This document shows, one piece after another, positions 1 to 10,496 of a DNA stretch of 64,000 bases. The notes under the pieces are model-generated. The model saw only the letters and a list, made by a program, of their open reading frames with translations, searched no databases and was not told the origin of the DNA. Every line of letters starts with the position of its first letter. The stretch's first letter is position 1. The translations under genes and the position numbers were made by a program. The DNA lies in NCBI RefSeq assembly GCF_028869115.1, contig NZ_CP079800.1:1116001-1180000 (forward strand), written 5' to 3'. The stretch comes from Pseudemcibacter aquimaris (GTDB lineage: Bacteria > Pseudomonadota > Alphaproteobacteria > Sphingomonadales > Emcibacteraceae).

Positions 1-188
1 GCACTTTCACAGCTGGCTGTTGACGTAAAGCCAGGGTCAAAAGTAAACATGCCTGTGTTGCCGTAAAGCGCGCGGATATCAAGTACATCTGGACCTACAG
101 AACCACCATAGATTGGTAATTCATAGCTTTCGCCTCTAATTGTTAATGTTGCCGTATCATCGGCGACTGTTTTTTCATATTTTGCCAT
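1..188 (-). CDS. gltA: Citrate synthase, N-terminal part (cut by window edge)
   Basis: The gene runs off the left edge, so only the first 62 or so residues are present. They match the N-terminal beta-sandwich of type II (hexameric) citrate synthases, including GPDVLDIR and the block GMFTFDPGFTSTASCES. The enzyme condenses acetyl-CoA and oxaloacetate to citrate in the TCA cycle. The ATG at 188-186 is chosen because a purine-rich GGAGAC lies just upstream. It is on the same strand as gltX, 113 bp downstream of it, and has its own promoter candidate in the gap, so it is probably transcribed separately. The identification is secure. Nothing can be said about the active site, which lies outside the window. 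Confidence 0.93.
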   Translation of the reverse strand, partial: MAKYEKTVADDTATLTIRGESYELPIYGGSVGPDVLDIRALYGNTGMFTFDPGFTSTASCES

Positions 189-259
189 ATGTCTCCATCC
201 TTCCTTATCGATGCCTGGCGATTATTGCCATGCTTAATCTTGAGTGTGTATATACATTA

Positions 260-289
260 ATTATAAACAAATTGTTTAATTTATGTGAA
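260..289 (-). promoter_or_regulatory. Candidate sigma70-type promoter of gltA
   Basis: On the minus strand TTCACA (289-284, 5 of 6 to TTGACA) and TATAAT (265-260, perfect) are separated by 18 bp. This would give a leader of about 65 nt before the gltA ATG. The assignment rests on consensus match only. Confidence 0.5.
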
Positions 290-301
290 ATTAGCAAATT
301 C

Positions 302-1717
302 TTACAACTGATCCTTGATCCTGGTTAAACTTTCATCTTTCCCAAGCCAATCAAGAACCTCTGAAATACCTGGTGAAACATTACTTCCGGTCAGTGCTGC
401 TCTTAATGGTTGTGCGACTTTGCCAAATCCAATTTCTTCGCGTTCAACGAAATCTTCAATCAATTTTTGCAATGAATCCCTGTTCCAGTCCGAAACGGCT
501 GTTAAATCAGCGTGGATTTTTGCTAGAACCTCTTTGCCATTCTCATTGAGTGCTTTGGCCGCTTTCGGTACAATTTCAAGCGGACAGCTTGCAAACAGGA
601 ATTTTGCACTTTCCGCTAGATCGATCAAATTTTTCGCGCGGTTTTTAAGTTCTGATATTGCGTTTTCTAGTGTCGCAATTTCATCATCATTTAATTCACG
701 TTCCAGTTTTTCTTGTAAAAACGGCAGGCACGCTGTTGCTAGTGTAGCATTGCTTGCAAATTCGCGCATGTAAATACCGTTCATATTTTCAAGCTTTGTG
801 AAATCAAAACGGGATGGTGATTTACCAACGCCATCAAGATCAAACCATTCAATAGCTTGTTTTTCAGATATTACTTCTTCGTCGCCATGTGCCCAACCAA
901 GTCTAAGCAGATAATTCTTAACCGCATCCGGCAGATACCCCATATCACGGTAAGCGTCCACACCAAGTGCACCATGGCGTTTGGATAGTTTTGCACCATC
1001 CGGCCCATGAATTAACGGAATATGGGCATATTCAGGTAATGGCCAGCCAATGGCATTGATTAACTGTGCTTGTCGCGCTGCATTGGTAAGGTGATCATCA
1101 CCACGAATGACGTGGGTCACACCCATATCATAATCATCAACGACAACGGATAACATATAAGTTGGTGTGCCATCAGCACGTAACAGGATCATATCATCCA
1201 GTTCTTTGTTTTGTACAACCACGTCGCCTTGTACGTGGTCCTTGATGACAATTTCGCCTTCGCGTGGGGCTTTAAATCTGATAACCGGATCGACACCTTC
1301 TGGTGCCTCGGACGGATCGCGGTCTCGCCAGCGACCATCATAACCAAGTGGGCGACCTTCAGCCTTAGCGGTTTCACGCATTTCTGCAAGTTCTTCTTTT
1401 GATGCATAACATTTATATGCTTTACCATCTTCAAGAAGTTTTAGTGCCACTTCAGCATGACGTTCACGGTTTGCATACTGAAAAACAATATCGTTGTCTG
1501 CTATTAACCCGAGCCAGTCAAGGCCTTCGAAAATCGCATCAACGGCTTCTGGTGTTGAACGTTTGCGATCCGTATCTTCAACGCGGATACGGAATTCACC
1601 GCCATGATGGCGCGTAAATAGCCAATTGAATAATGCCGTACGGGCACCGCCAATATGTAAAAAACCCGTTGGTGAAGGGGCAAATCGTGTTACAACTTTC
1701 TTCATTTCAGCGTCCAT
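302..1717 (-). CDS. gltX: Glutamate--tRNA ligase
   Basis: Class I aminoacyl-tRNA synthetase that charges tRNA-Glu in the cytoplasm; in many alphaproteobacteria a GltX copy also makes Glu-tRNA-Gln. The HIGH-type motif is FLHIGG close to the N-terminus (FAPSPTGFLHIGGARTA), and the KMSKS-type motif is KLSKRHG in mid-protein. The C-terminal anticodon-binding half is complete. Length is 471 aa, as usual. Two in-frame ATGs exist: the first (1717), preceded by GGAG 4 bp away, and a second at 1705 (MKKVVTRFAPSP) that matches the usual family N-terminus; the choice is unresolved. It is divergent from comEC. Neighbouring gltA and comEC is a common alphaproteobacterial arrangement. Confidence 0.95.
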   Translation of the reverse strand: MDAEMKKVVTRFAPSPTGFLHIGGARTALFNWLFTRHHGGEFRIRVEDTDRKRSTPEAVDAIFEGLDWLGLIADNDIVFQYANRERHAEVALKLLEDGKAYKCYASKEELAEMRETAKAEGRPLGYDGRWRDRDPSEAPEGVDPVIRFKAPREGEIVIKDHVQGDVVVQNKELDDMILLRADGTPTYMLSVVVDDYDMGVTHVIRGDDHLTNAARQAQLINAIGWPLPEYAHIPLIHGPDGAKLSKRHGALGVDAYRDMGYLPDAVKNYLLRLGWAHGDEEVISEKQAIEWFDLDGVGKSPSRFDFTKLENMNGIYMREFASNATLATACLPFLQEKLERELNDDEIATLENAISELKNRAKNLIDLAESAKFLFASCPLEIVPKAAKALNENGKEVLAKIHADLTAVSDWNRDSLQKLIEDFVEREEIGFGKVAQPLRAALTGSNVSPGISEVLDWLGKDESLTRIKDQL

Positions 1718-1837
1718 GAAGCTCCGGTTTGGATTAAATATTGATTTTTTGCAGCAAACGTATTGAAATGCATAAGAAATACATCAATGATATAAATGCC
1801 ATCACTGCTTGATTTTGTTGGCTTTTAGTATCAATAA

Positions 1838-3979
1838 ATGACAGAAAATGGAAGCTTTTTATTCAAAAAAGATTGCTTTTTTAGGGGGAGAAGAGAAATT
1901 CAAGCAATTCTTACGCAAATACGGTCAAATCTGTTTTTAGAACATGAGCAATATATACTCATGGTGCCCGTATTAATGGCACTTGGTATTGGTGCTTATT
2001 TTTCAAATTTCCTAAAACTTCCTCTAATAAACATATCCATCATTACTACTTCTTTGCTGGTCATTTCATTGATGATCAGAAAACATTTTGCGCTAATAAA
2101 TTTATGTACTCTTGCTTCGTTTTTTATCGCGCTTGGAAATTTATCTGCAAGTTATCGTGTTAACACTCTTGGCACAGTTACGCTTCAAAAAGAAATCAGA
2201 CCAACCAACATTTCGGGTACCGTTGAAAAAGTGCACCTTTATGAAGATGGCAAAATCCGTCTAACGCTAAAAGATACTGAAATTTATGACACGCCGCCGC
2301 TTACATTGGTGAATGTCAGGGTGAATAAATTTGATGAAATGCCGTATCCGGGGGACAAGATTAAAATTCGCGCAGGGCTAATGCCACCACCAGGGCCGAG
2401 TATGCCGGGTGATTATGATTACGGCAGGCAAGTCTGGTTTCAGGGCTTAAGTGCCGTGGGGTATTCCGTATCGGCACTTGAAATTACCGAAAAAGGAACA
2501 GGCGTCAGCCGCAGCTTCAATCAAATTCGTCAACGCATGGCTGAACGGATTAGAGGGCATTTGCCCGGCGAAACGGGAACATTGGCAGCCGCGCTTATTA
2601 CCGGCATTCGTGGCGGTATGCCGGAAAGCCTTGCGGAGGCGATGAGGGATGCAGGACTAGCCCATCTTTTGGCCATTTCCGGTCTTCATATGGGTCTATT
2701 ATGCGGTGTAGTGTTTTTCACGGCCAGATTTATATTATCGTTCTCTCCGAGATTAGCACTTGGATATCCCATTAAGAAATGGTCGGCGGTTATCGCCGGA
2801 CTGGCGGGGCTTGGGTATTTATTTATCAGTGGTGCATCAATTCCTACGGTGCGTGCCTTTATTATGGTGATCATTGTATTCCTTGGTATTCTTGCTGACC
2901 GTAAAGCCATTTCATTAAGGCTTGTGGCGATTGCGGCGATATATTTGCTTGTATCATCCCCTGAATCATTAATTGGTGTCAGTTTCCAAATGTCCTTTGC
3001 AGCTGTGGTCGCGCTCGTTGTCGTATTTGAACGGTTCGGTAATGATTTCATGAATAAATTCCGTGGCGACAGCGGTTTAAGGCAAAAATTGGTTTACTTC
3101 GTAGTGGGCAGTTTATTTACGTCATTGATTGCAGAACTCGCCATTGCGCCATTTGCGCTTTACCATTTTAATAAAGTGGTTCTATATGGTTTGCTCGCTA
3201 ATTTAATCGCAATGCCGGTGATGGGGTCGTGGGTGATGCCATGGATTGTGGTGACGCTCGTGTTGATGCCGTTTGGTCTTGAATGGCTCGCGCTTGAGCC
3301 GATGTCATGGGGGCTTGAAGTTATAATGGCTGTTGCCTATTGGGTTTCGGGACTGCCCGGATCAACATTGGAAATACCAGCTATTGATATAAAGGCGCTT
3401 GTGTTTTTGGTGCTTGGCGCGCTTTGGTTAGGGATATGGAAATTGCGTTGGCGATTTTTGGGTATACCCATAATGTTACTGGGATTGGTGTTTGCGGTTA
3501 CTTATAAACAACCGGATATCTTGATTGATAATGCTGGTAAAACCATTGCCATTCGTGGGGATGATAATTCACTTTCCTTATCCCGTATGAATGGCAGCCG
3601 TATTGTTAAGGATCGCTGGCGTCAACGGTATGGTCTATCCGAACTTGAAAGGTGGGAATATGATAGCTTTACACCGGATCAGGCTGCGGGCAGGGAACTT
3701 TCCTGCGATACCATGAGCTGTCTTTACCGTCCCAATCGATCTGACTTGATAGTATCATTGGTGCAAGATGAACAAGCATTGCCTGAGGATTGTGCAAATT
3801 CAGACGTCATTATCAGTTTGGTTCCCGTTGAGATAAATTGTTCAGCAAAAGTGGTGCTGGATAGATGGGATTTTTATAACAATGGCGGATATGCACTTTG
3901 GCTTCCCGAAAATGGAAATGATGACGTGGAAATGCAAAATGTTAAATCATCCCGCGGTGATTTCCCTTGGGTTAATTAA
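1838..3979 (+). CDS. comEC: ComEC/Rec2-family inner-membrane DNA-transport channel protein
   Basis: Polytopic inner-membrane protein of the DNA-uptake channel family, which passes single-stranded DNA into the cytoplasm during transformation. The first part (residues about 45-220) has membrane segments and the soluble DUF4131/OB-like region. The competence domain (about 250-520) carries the hallmark HLLAISGLHMGLL and many further membrane helices. The C-terminal region (about 550-713) is soluble and shows no HxHxDH metallo-beta-lactamase motif, unlike longer ComEC proteins. The stop codon abuts the stop of the convergent TPP-enzyme gene with no gap. No other competence genes are in the window, so actual DNA uptake is not demonstrated. 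The start codon may be further downstream. Confidence 0.85.
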   Translation: MTENGSFLFKKDCFFRGRREIQAILTQIRSNLFLEHEQYILMVPVLMALGIGAYFSNFLKLPLINISIITTSLLVISLMIRKHFALINLCTLASFFIALGNLSASYRVNTLGTVTLQKEIRPTNISGTVEKVHLYEDGKIRLTLKDTEIYDTPPLTLVNVRVNKFDEMPYPGDKIKIRAGLMPPPGPSMPGDYDYGRQVWFQGLSAVGYSVSALEITEKGTGVSRSFNQIRQRMAERIRGHLPGETGTLAAALITGIRGGMPESLAEAMRDAGLAHLLAISGLHMGLLCGVVFFTARFILSFSPRLALGYPIKKWSAVIAGLAGLGYLFISGASIPTVRAFIMVIIVFLGILADRKAISLRLVAIAAIYLLVSSPESLIGVSFQMSFAAVVALVVVFERFGNDFMNKFRGDSGLRQKLVYFVVGSLFTSLIAELAIAPFALYHFNKVVLYGLLANLIAMPVMGSWVMPWIVVTLVLMPFGLEWLALEPMSWGLEVIMAVAYWVSGLPGSTLEIPAIDIKALVFLVLGALWLGIWKLRWRFLGIPIMLLGLVFAVTYKQPDILIDNAGKTIAIRGDDNSLSLSRMNGSRIVKDRWRQRYGLSELERWEYDSFTPDQAAGRELSCDTMSCLYRPNRSDLIVSLVQDEQALPEDCANSDVIISLVPVEINCSAKVVLDRWDFYNNGGYALWLPENGNDDVEMQNVKSSRGDFPWVN

Positions 3980-5878
3980 TTATCCCTGATCAGCAACAGA
4001 GAAATAATCGTAATATTCGCTATCCATCCCTTTATCAAATCGTTCAATCCGTACGTCAAGAACGTAAGGTCGACCGCGTCCCATTTCTGCACGACACCTT
4101 GCAATAGCATCTTTTAAATCATCGGGGTTTTCAACACGTTCACCATTTATGCCGTAACTTTCTGCCATCGTGGCATATTGAATATCAGGGTGTTTAAGGT
4201 TAACGCCAATGTAATTTCCGGTTTCGCTTGAACGGCCACGGTAGAAATTTTGAGCTTTACGGTTGGCAGCATATTCGCCATTGTTAAAGATAACAATACC
4301 AATTGGCACGTCGTATCTGGATGCGCTCCAAAGGGCTTGTGAGCCAAAATTGAAAGCGCCATCACCAGTTAAACACCAAACTTCTTTATCCGGTTTTCCC
4401 ATCTTGATACCGATACTGGCCGCAATACCCCATCCAAGAACACCGGAATTTGTTGCATGATTATAACGGCGTTCTTCAAATGGTTTTTCATGATCGATCT
4501 TGAAATAATCCCATAAATGATATTTGGATAGGATTAGTTCAGTTGTCACGAGCGCATCATCCGCTACTTGGGTATCCAATTCTTTCATTAAGCGTGATGT
4601 TGAAATTGGTGCCCAGTCATGTTCGCGTGTAGCTTTTTCATCCAGTCTTGAACGGCGGGATTTCGTGTAATCGGTAACCCATTTTGCGTCTTTCGGGGAA
4701 AGATCCCTCGATTTTAATTCTTTAAGCACGGCTTTTGCTGTTGCCTTTACACTGGCGACAACGCCTACATCGACTGGGTAATTGCGACCAATTTCTGTTG
4801 CGGCTAAGCTTGTGTGAATGGTGGTTGCATCACGTCTGACCCATGGTACGGGTGATTTATTGACAACTTTAAACATATGGCCGCCAAGCGCCCAGAAACA
4901 ATCAATTGTTTGTGCAAGTTCTTTATCAATACCGTAATTACCGCAAAAATGGGGGTGAGTGTTTGGGAAGACACAGGGCATGCGGGCACCGAGACTTACG
5001 CCTGCGCCAATCAATTCTGCAATTTCCTGAACTTCACTGCTTATTTCGTGACGAACACAATCATCATCCATAAACAGCATTGGTTTATCTGCTGCTATTA
5101 ACAAATCGGCAATGCGCTTTATATCGCTTTCTTTTGCGGCGACCTCTGTATCAACCATTGATCTTGAACGCGGGATAATTTCTGCCTTTTCAACGTTGGT
5201 TTCCCAATGGTCTTTTGAAAAAGTCAGAAATGTCGGTCCACCCGGTGGTGCTTCAGAAAGCATAAATGCGCGACGTAACGTTTCTGTAATTGTGTTCGCA
5301 CTTGTCACATCCCATGTCCACTGCGCATATTCGGAAGGGAGTTTATGAAGATTTGGTGCTTCAAGAAAACCGTTGCTACCACGGTATTCGGTTGTTTGGC
5401 GTCCCGCAGTAACCACAACAGGCGTTCTGTCCCGGTAACAACTTACCATTTGGCCAAGGGCATACGCAGCCCCAGCTACTGAATGAAGGTTAACGATTGA
5501 AGTTTTGCCCGATGCACGACTAAAGCCATCGGCCATGGCCATGGCAGCATTTTCATGAATGCAAGTGACATAGTTCAATTTATCACGGTCGACCAGAGCA
5601 TCCAGAAAACCCACTTCTTCTGATCCGGCAAGGCCAAATACATAGGGCACATCCCATTCAATCAGAAACTCTGCCATCAATTCACCGCCTGTCAGGTTTT
5701 CACGGAATGTACTTTGTTCCGGTTTCTCACCTGAGCGTGCAGCATTTGCAGTTGGAATTGATAGGGAGCTTGCAATTGTTCCTGCACCGACTGAAGAAAC
5801 ACCAACATCGCGAAGTTTGGCCATAAAAGTACGACGATCAATTTTGTTATCAATGAATTCTTTTGCGTGCCTGAACAT
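3980..5878 (-). CDS. Tat-exported thiamine-diphosphate enzyme (acetolactate-synthase/benzoylformate-decarboxylase-like)
   Basis: Thiamine-diphosphate-dependent enzyme of the acetolactate synthase/benzoylformate decarboxylase fold; substrate unknown. The N-terminal pyrimidine-binding domain has the activating Glu at residue 109 (IHENAAMAMADGFSRASG). A central domain follows. The C-terminal pyrophosphate-binding domain has the GDG...NN metal motif, with GDG at 505-507 and NN at 532-533. The N-terminus carries a twin-arginine signal: DRRTFMAKL around R15-R16, an uncharged Ala/Ser/Gly-rich stretch, and an AxA-type site ending at A46. Export to the periplasm is therefore likely, which is unusual for this cofactor family. 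The ATG is preceded by AGGGAG 7 bp upstream. It stands alone and is convergent with comEC. The fold is secure; substrate and export are inferred. Confidence 0.8.
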   Translation of the reverse strand: MFRHAKEFIDNKIDRRTFMAKLRDVGVSSVGAGTIASSLSIPTANAARSGEKPEQSTFRENLTGGELMAEFLIEWDVPYVFGLAGSEEVGFLDALVDRDKLNYVTCIHENAAMAMADGFSRASGKTSIVNLHSVAGAAYALGQMVSCYRDRTPVVVTAGRQTTEYRGSNGFLEAPNLHKLPSEYAQWTWDVTSANTITETLRRAFMLSEAPPGGPTFLTFSKDHWETNVEKAEIIPRSRSMVDTEVAAKESDIKRIADLLIAADKPMLFMDDDCVRHEISSEVQEIAELIGAGVSLGARMPCVFPNTHPHFCGNYGIDKELAQTIDCFWALGGHMFKVVNKSPVPWVRRDATTIHTSLAATEIGRNYPVDVGVVASVKATAKAVLKELKSRDLSPKDAKWVTDYTKSRRSRLDEKATREHDWAPISTSRLMKELDTQVADDALVTTELILSKYHLWDYFKIDHEKPFEERRYNHATNSGVLGWGIAASIGIKMGKPDKEVWCLTGDGAFNFGSQALWSASRYDVPIGIVIFNNGEYAANRKAQNFYRGRSSETGNYIGVNLKHPDIQYATMAESYGINGERVENPDDLKDAIARCRAEMGRGRPYVLDVRIERFDKGMDSEYYDYFSVADQG

Positions 5879-5946
5879 TGTGATCTCCCTTTAAAAGTAT
5901 GGTAATCACAATCATTCAATGGTCAAGGAAAAGTAAACTTGGTGCT

Positions 5947-8142
5947 TTAAAACTTTCTTGGGGTCGCTTTGTTGCTTTTCTTTCTATACTGGCGGGTACC
6001 GGGTTTGCCGGATGTTGATCTGCCTTTATCGCGGGCTGGGCTTGCGCCTATGTTTCTTGCCATTGGATCAAAATCAAGACCGAGCTCTTTTTCCTCTAGT
6101 CGTTTGATTTCATCGCGCAGTCGCGCTGCTTCTTCAAATTCAAGGTTCGCGGCAGCATCCAGCATTGTTTTTTCAAGGTCTTCGATATAACTGCGCAGAT
6201 TATGACCGACCATATTGTTGGTGTCTGTGGTGTCTAGCTCTACGGTGACGTGGTCGCCCTCTGCGGTGTCGCCGATGATATCGTCAATTGATTTCTTGAT
6301 GCTTGCCGGTGTAATGCCGTGTTCTTCGTTATAGGCTTCTTGAATGGCGCGGCGGCGATCGGTTTCCGCCATCGCGGCTTTAATGCTGTTGGTTTCTTTA
6401 TCGGCGTAAAGAATAACATGGCTATCGACATTACGGGCGGCGCGGCCGATGGTCTGGATTAATGATGTGGTTGAACGCAGGAAGCCCTCTTTATCGGCAT
6501 CAAGAATTGCAACAAGGCCGGTTTCCGGGATATCCAAACCTTCACGCAACAGGTTAATTCCCACAAGTACATCAAATACACCAAGGCGTAAATCACGAAT
6601 GATTTCAATACGTTCCAAGGTGTCGATATCAGAATGCATGTACCTGACTTTAAGGCCGCTATCATGCATATATTCGGTAAGGTCTTCAGCCATGCGTTTG
6701 GTTAGTGTGGTGACAAGCACGCGGTGGCCCTTTGCAATTGCATCTCTTGCTTCATGCATTACATCGTCAACCTGGCTTTCAACGGGTCTGATTTCAACGG
6801 GTGGATCGGTAAGGCCGGTTGGACGGATCACCTGTTCAACAAATTCGCCATCGGTTTGTTCCAGTTCCCATGTGCCGGGCGTTGCGGATACGTAAATTGA
6901 TTGGGGTCTAAAATATTGCCATTCTTCAAACTTAAGTGGGCGATTATCAAGACAGCTTGGAAGACGGAAACCGTATTGAGCCAGTGTGCTTTTACGGGCA
7001 TAGTCACCACGGGACATGCCACCGATTTGCGGAACGCTTACGTGGCTTTCGTCCATAAACAAAAGCATATTTTCCGGTAAATATTCAAATAGTGTCGGCG
7101 GAGCTTCGCCGGACAGTCGCCCAGTTAAGTGGCGGCTATAATTTTCAATACCGGCACAAAGGCCCGTTGCGGTCAGCATTTCAAGATCAAATTTGGTGCG
7201 TTGTTCAAGACGGGCTGCTTCAAGCACCATGCCGCGGGCTTGATATTCTTTTAACGTTTGTTCCAGTTCCGCCTTAATGGTTTTGATGGCTTGGTCCATA
7301 CTTGGGCCGGGTGTGACATAGTGGCTATTGGCATATAGCTTCACACTTTGTAGGTCCTCTACCTTTTCACCAGTGAGCGGGTCAAACTGGGTGATTTTTT
7401 CAAGCTCATCTCCAAAGAAATCAAGCCGCCAGGCGCGGTCTTCGAAATGGCTTGGGAATATTTCAATTACATCACCGCGAACACGGAAACTGCCGCGGGT
7501 AAAGGCCATGTCATTGCGTTTATATTGAAGTTCCACTAAATCACGTAGCAACTGGCGCTGATCATATAACATGCCTTGTTCAAACAGGATCGACATTTGA
7601 AGATATGTTTCCGCCGCGCCCATACCGTAAATGCAGGATACACTGGCGACAATGATCACGTCATCGCGTTCAAAGATCGCACGGGTCGCCGCATGGCGCA
7701 TACGGTCGATGCTTTCGTTGATGCTTGCGTCTTTTTCAATAAAAGTATCTGAACGCGGTACGTAGGCCTCTGGTTGATAATAATCATAATAGGATACGAA
7801 ATATTCCACCGAATTATTTGGAAAAAAGCTTTTCATTTCCCCGTAAAGCTGGGCGGCCAGTGTTTTGTTATGAGCCATAATCAGGGCAGGGCGCTGTGTG
7901 CGTTCAATAATCTGCGCCATGGTGTATGTTTTACCGGATCCGGTAACACCAAGCAGTACTTGATCGGTAAGGCCACTATCCAAGCCATCTACCAATGCTT
8001 CGATGGCTTTCGGTTGATCACCTGATGGCTTAAATTCGCTTTCAATTTTGAATTTAATGCCGCCTTCGGTCTTTGCCGGGCGGTCATAATATTCACGGGG
8101 TCTTTGGACCGTGGGGGATGTTTCGTCATATTCTCTGATCAT
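5947..8142 (-). CDS. uvrB: UvrABC nucleotide-excision-repair helicase subunit B
   Basis: Damage-verification subunit of the UvrABC excinuclease. It is loaded by UvrA, inserts a beta-hairpin between the strands and recruits UvrC. Visible motifs are Walker A GVTGSGKT near the N-terminus, the [12 protein letters not shown] beta-hairpin, the DEAD-type box MDESH, helicase motifs V/VI ([23 protein letters not shown]) and the C-terminal UVR coiled coil ([18 protein letters not shown]) that contacts UvrC. The frame extends upstream to a TTG at 8178, but the ATG at 8142 (MIREYDE) is preferred; this gives 731 aa. A basic tail of about 40 residues follows the UVR motif. The gene is monocistronic and divergent from the aminotransferase gene. 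No LexA box was identified. Confidence 0.95.
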   Translation of the reverse strand: MIREYDETSPTVQRPREYYDRPAKTEGGIKFKIESEFKPSGDQPKAIEALVDGLDSGLTDQVLLGVTGSGKTYTMAQIIERTQRPALIMAHNKTLAAQLYGEMKSFFPNNSVEYFVSYYDYYQPEAYVPRSDTFIEKDASINESIDRMRHAATRAIFERDDVIIVASVSCIYGMGAAETYLQMSILFEQGMLYDQRQLLRDLVELQYKRNDMAFTRGSFRVRGDVIEIFPSHFEDRAWRLDFFGDELEKITQFDPLTGEKVEDLQSVKLYANSHYVTPGPSMDQAIKTIKAELEQTLKEYQARGMVLEAARLEQRTKFDLEMLTATGLCAGIENYSRHLTGRLSGEAPPTLFEYLPENMLLFMDESHVSVPQIGGMSRGDYARKSTLAQYGFRLPSCLDNRPLKFEEWQYFRPQSIYVSATPGTWELEQTDGEFVEQVIRPTGLTDPPVEIRPVESQVDDVMHEARDAIAKGHRVLVTTLTKRMAEDLTEYMHDSGLKVRYMHSDIDTLERIEIIRDLRLGVFDVLVGINLLREGLDIPETGLVAILDADKEGFLRSTTSLIQTIGRAARNVDSHVILYADKETNSIKAAMAETDRRRAIQEAYNEEHGITPASIKKSIDDIIGDTAEGDHVTVELDTTDTNNMVGHNLRSYIEDLEKTMLDAAANLEFEEAARLRDEIKRLEEKELGLDFDPMARNIGASPARDKGRSTSGKPGTRQYRKKSNKATPRKF

Positions 8143-8234
8143 GTGATGTAATATGTGATGAATGCACCGATTCTGCAAACATTAGATTGCAAAAAAATGC
8201 CCCATAACTTAATTTTCAATGATTGTTTAATTGA

Positions 8235-9458
<1,224 letters not shown>

Positions 9459-9461
9459 CAA

Positions 9462-10106
9462 ATGCAATTTGATCTTGTAATATTTGATTGTGACGGTGTG
9501 TTGGTTGATAGTGAGCCGATCGCCAATGTACTGCTTCGTGATGCGCTTGCGGAACATGGGCTTGATATGACGGTTGAACGGGTCATTGATACCTATGTGG
9601 GGCGTTCAATGGCGGCAGTTGTTAGTATTTCAGAAGAAATGCTGGGATCAAAATTACCGGATGATTTTCTGGACGTATTGCAAGAAAAAACATTCGCCGC
9701 TTTTGAGCGTGAATTAAAAGCGGTGGATGGCATCGAAGATGTGCTTCTAGAACTTAAAAGGCGTGATGTTCAATTTTGTGTGGCGTCCAGCGGCAGTTTT
9801 GAAAAAATGGATAAAACACTTGGGATTACGGGGCTAAAGCAATATTTCGGTGATCGCATTTATAATTCATCACAAGTAAAACGCGGAAAGCCATATCCTG
9901 ATTTATTCCTTTATGCAGCGAACCAAATGAGTGTTGAGCCCGCACGGTGCCTGCTTATTGAAGATAGCATACCTGGCGTTCAAGGTGGTGTTGCGGCCGG
10001 GATGGAGGTCATGGCCTATAGCACGCGAAATAAATGTGAAGACCTTAAAAAAGCAGGCGGCCTAGTGATCAATGATATGCGCGCCATTCTAAATCATATT
10101 TCATAA
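9462..10106 (+). CDS. HAD-superfamily phosphatase, beta-phosphoglucomutase-like
   Basis: Small-molecule phosphatase or phosphomutase of HAD subfamily IA. Catalytic motifs are all present: DCDGVLVDSE (nucleophile and acid Asp at residues 9 and 11), the Ser in motif II (ASSGSF), the Lys in KRGKPYPDLF, and the acidic pair in IEDSIPGVQGG. A helical cap domain lies between motifs I and II. Length is 214 aa. The substrate cannot be named from sequence. It starts 3 bp after the aminotransferase stop and is probably translationally coupled to it. Its stop codon overlaps the U-tract of the minus-strand terminator of the small RNA that follows, so the two transcription units converge tightly here. Confidence 0.82.
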   Translation: MQFDLVIFDCDGVLVDSEPIANVLLRDALAEHGLDMTVERVIDTYVGRSMAAVVSISEEMLGSKLPDDFLDVLQEKTFAAFERELKAVDGIEDVLLELKRRDVQFCVASSGSFEKMDKTLGITGLKQYFGDRIYNSSQVKRGKPYPDLFLYAANQMSVEPARCLLIEDSIPGVQGGVAAGMEVMAYSTRNKCEDLKKAGGLVINDMRAILNHIS

Positions 10107-10134
10107 AAAAATGCCGGGTAACAAGTACCCGGCA
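10105..10134 (-). terminator. Rho-independent terminator of small RNA copy 1
   Basis: Stem of 8 bp (TGCCGGGT at 10112-10119, ACCCGGCA at 10127-10134), loop of 7 nt, then seven U on the minus strand (10111-10105). It overlaps the stop codon of the convergent HAD gene. There is no U-tract on the plus strand, so it is directional. Confidence 0.9.
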
Positions 10135-10226
10135 AGTTCACAAAATATAGGGAGGTTTCATATCTTGGGGGAGAATATGAAACAAGCGGTGGACGATAAA
10201 GGGGGAGGAAACGCCCGCCGCGAACT
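10105..10226 (-). ncRNA. Small RNA with two C-rich hairpin loops, copy 1 (cuckoo/ar14/CcsR-like)
   Basis: Predicted transcript of about 120 nt on the minus strand. From 5' to 3' it has hairpin B (stem 221-212/195-186, one mismatch) with loop UUUCCUCCCCCUUUAU, hairpin A (9-bp perfect stem GTTTCATAT/ATATGAAAC at 10183-10175/10163-10155) with loop UCUCCCCCAAG, a short linker, then a terminator stem TGCCGGGT/ACCCGGCA and seven U. Two hairpins showing CCUCC-type anti-Shine-Dalgarno loops followed by a terminator are the architecture of the alphaproteobacterial ar14/CcsR 'cuckoo' RNAs, known to pair with ribosome-binding sites. A sigma70-like promoter ends 6 bp before the predicted 5' end. Class membership is inferred by eye, not by covariance search. 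Confidence 0.72.
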
Positions 10227-10231
10227 GAATA

Positions 10232-10260
10232 ATTAAAGAACCATTCAGGATGTCTATCAA
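10232..10260 (-). promoter_or_regulatory. Promoter of small RNA copy 1
   Basis: Minus-strand TTGATA (10260-10255) and TTTAAT (10237-10232) with a 17-bp spacer. The predicted transcript start near 10226 fits an RNA of about 120 nt. The element is conserved in the second copy, and a dyad GATGT-N6-ACATC overlaps the -35 box. Confidence 0.65.
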
Positions 10261-10324
10261 CATCTGATTACCGTTATAGCCAAATCCTTGATGCATGAGT
10301 AGTGCATAAAATGTCGTTGCAGCT

Positions 10325-10339
10325 ATGCAAGAAATGCAT
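10325..10339. promoter_or_regulatory. Palindrome ATGCA-N5-TGCAT upstream of small RNA copy 1
   Basis: Perfect 5+5 dyad whose edge lies 64 bp beyond the -35 box of copy 1. The same dyad occurs at the same distance in copy 2. It is a candidate binding site for an unidentified activator. Confidence 0.45.
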
Positions 10340-10365
10340 GCATTGTTACAAAAATGTGAAACGCC

Positions 10366-10397
10366 AAAAAAAAATGCCGGGTAACAAGTACCCGGCA
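10366..10397 (-). terminator. Rho-independent terminator of small RNA copy 2
   Basis: Same 8-bp stem and 7-nt loop as the copy 1 terminator (10375-10382 with 10390-10397), followed on the minus strand by nine U (10374-10366). It separates copy 2 from the promoter of copy 1. Confidence 0.9.
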
Positions 10398-10491
10398 AGT
10401 TCACAAAATATAGGGAGGTTTCATATCTTGGGGGAGAATATGAAACAGGCGGTGGACGAAAAGGGGGAGGATACGTCCCACCGCAGAGCTG
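10366..10491 (-). ncRNA. Small RNA with two C-rich hairpin loops, copy 2 (tandem paralogue)
   Basis: Tandem paralogue 263-266 bp upstream (in minus-strand sense) of copy 1, with the same order: hairpin B (GCGGTGGGACG pairing with CGTCCACCGC, one bulged G) with loop UAUCCUCCCCCUUUU, hairpin A with loop UCUCCCCCAAG, and terminator stem TGCCGGGT/ACCCGGCA followed by nine U. Between the copies the 3' 90 nt are almost identical, while hairpin B differs in sequence but keeps pairing and loop motif, which supports a selected RNA structure. It has its own promoter and terminator. A plus-strand ORF through it (51 codons, from ATG 10440) is interrupted in copy 1 and is considered fortuitous. Confidence 0.72.
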
Positions 10492-10496
10492 AAATA

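Noticed and set aside
8143-8178. N-terminal extension of uvrB to a TTG
   Set aside because: The ATG at 8142 gives the family N-terminus; the extension (HIHHILHH-like) has no ribosome-binding site.
10138-10404. Minus-strand ORF of 88 codons across the repeat
   Set aside because: It crosses the terminator of copy 2 and the promoter of copy 1 and does not continue in the second copy.
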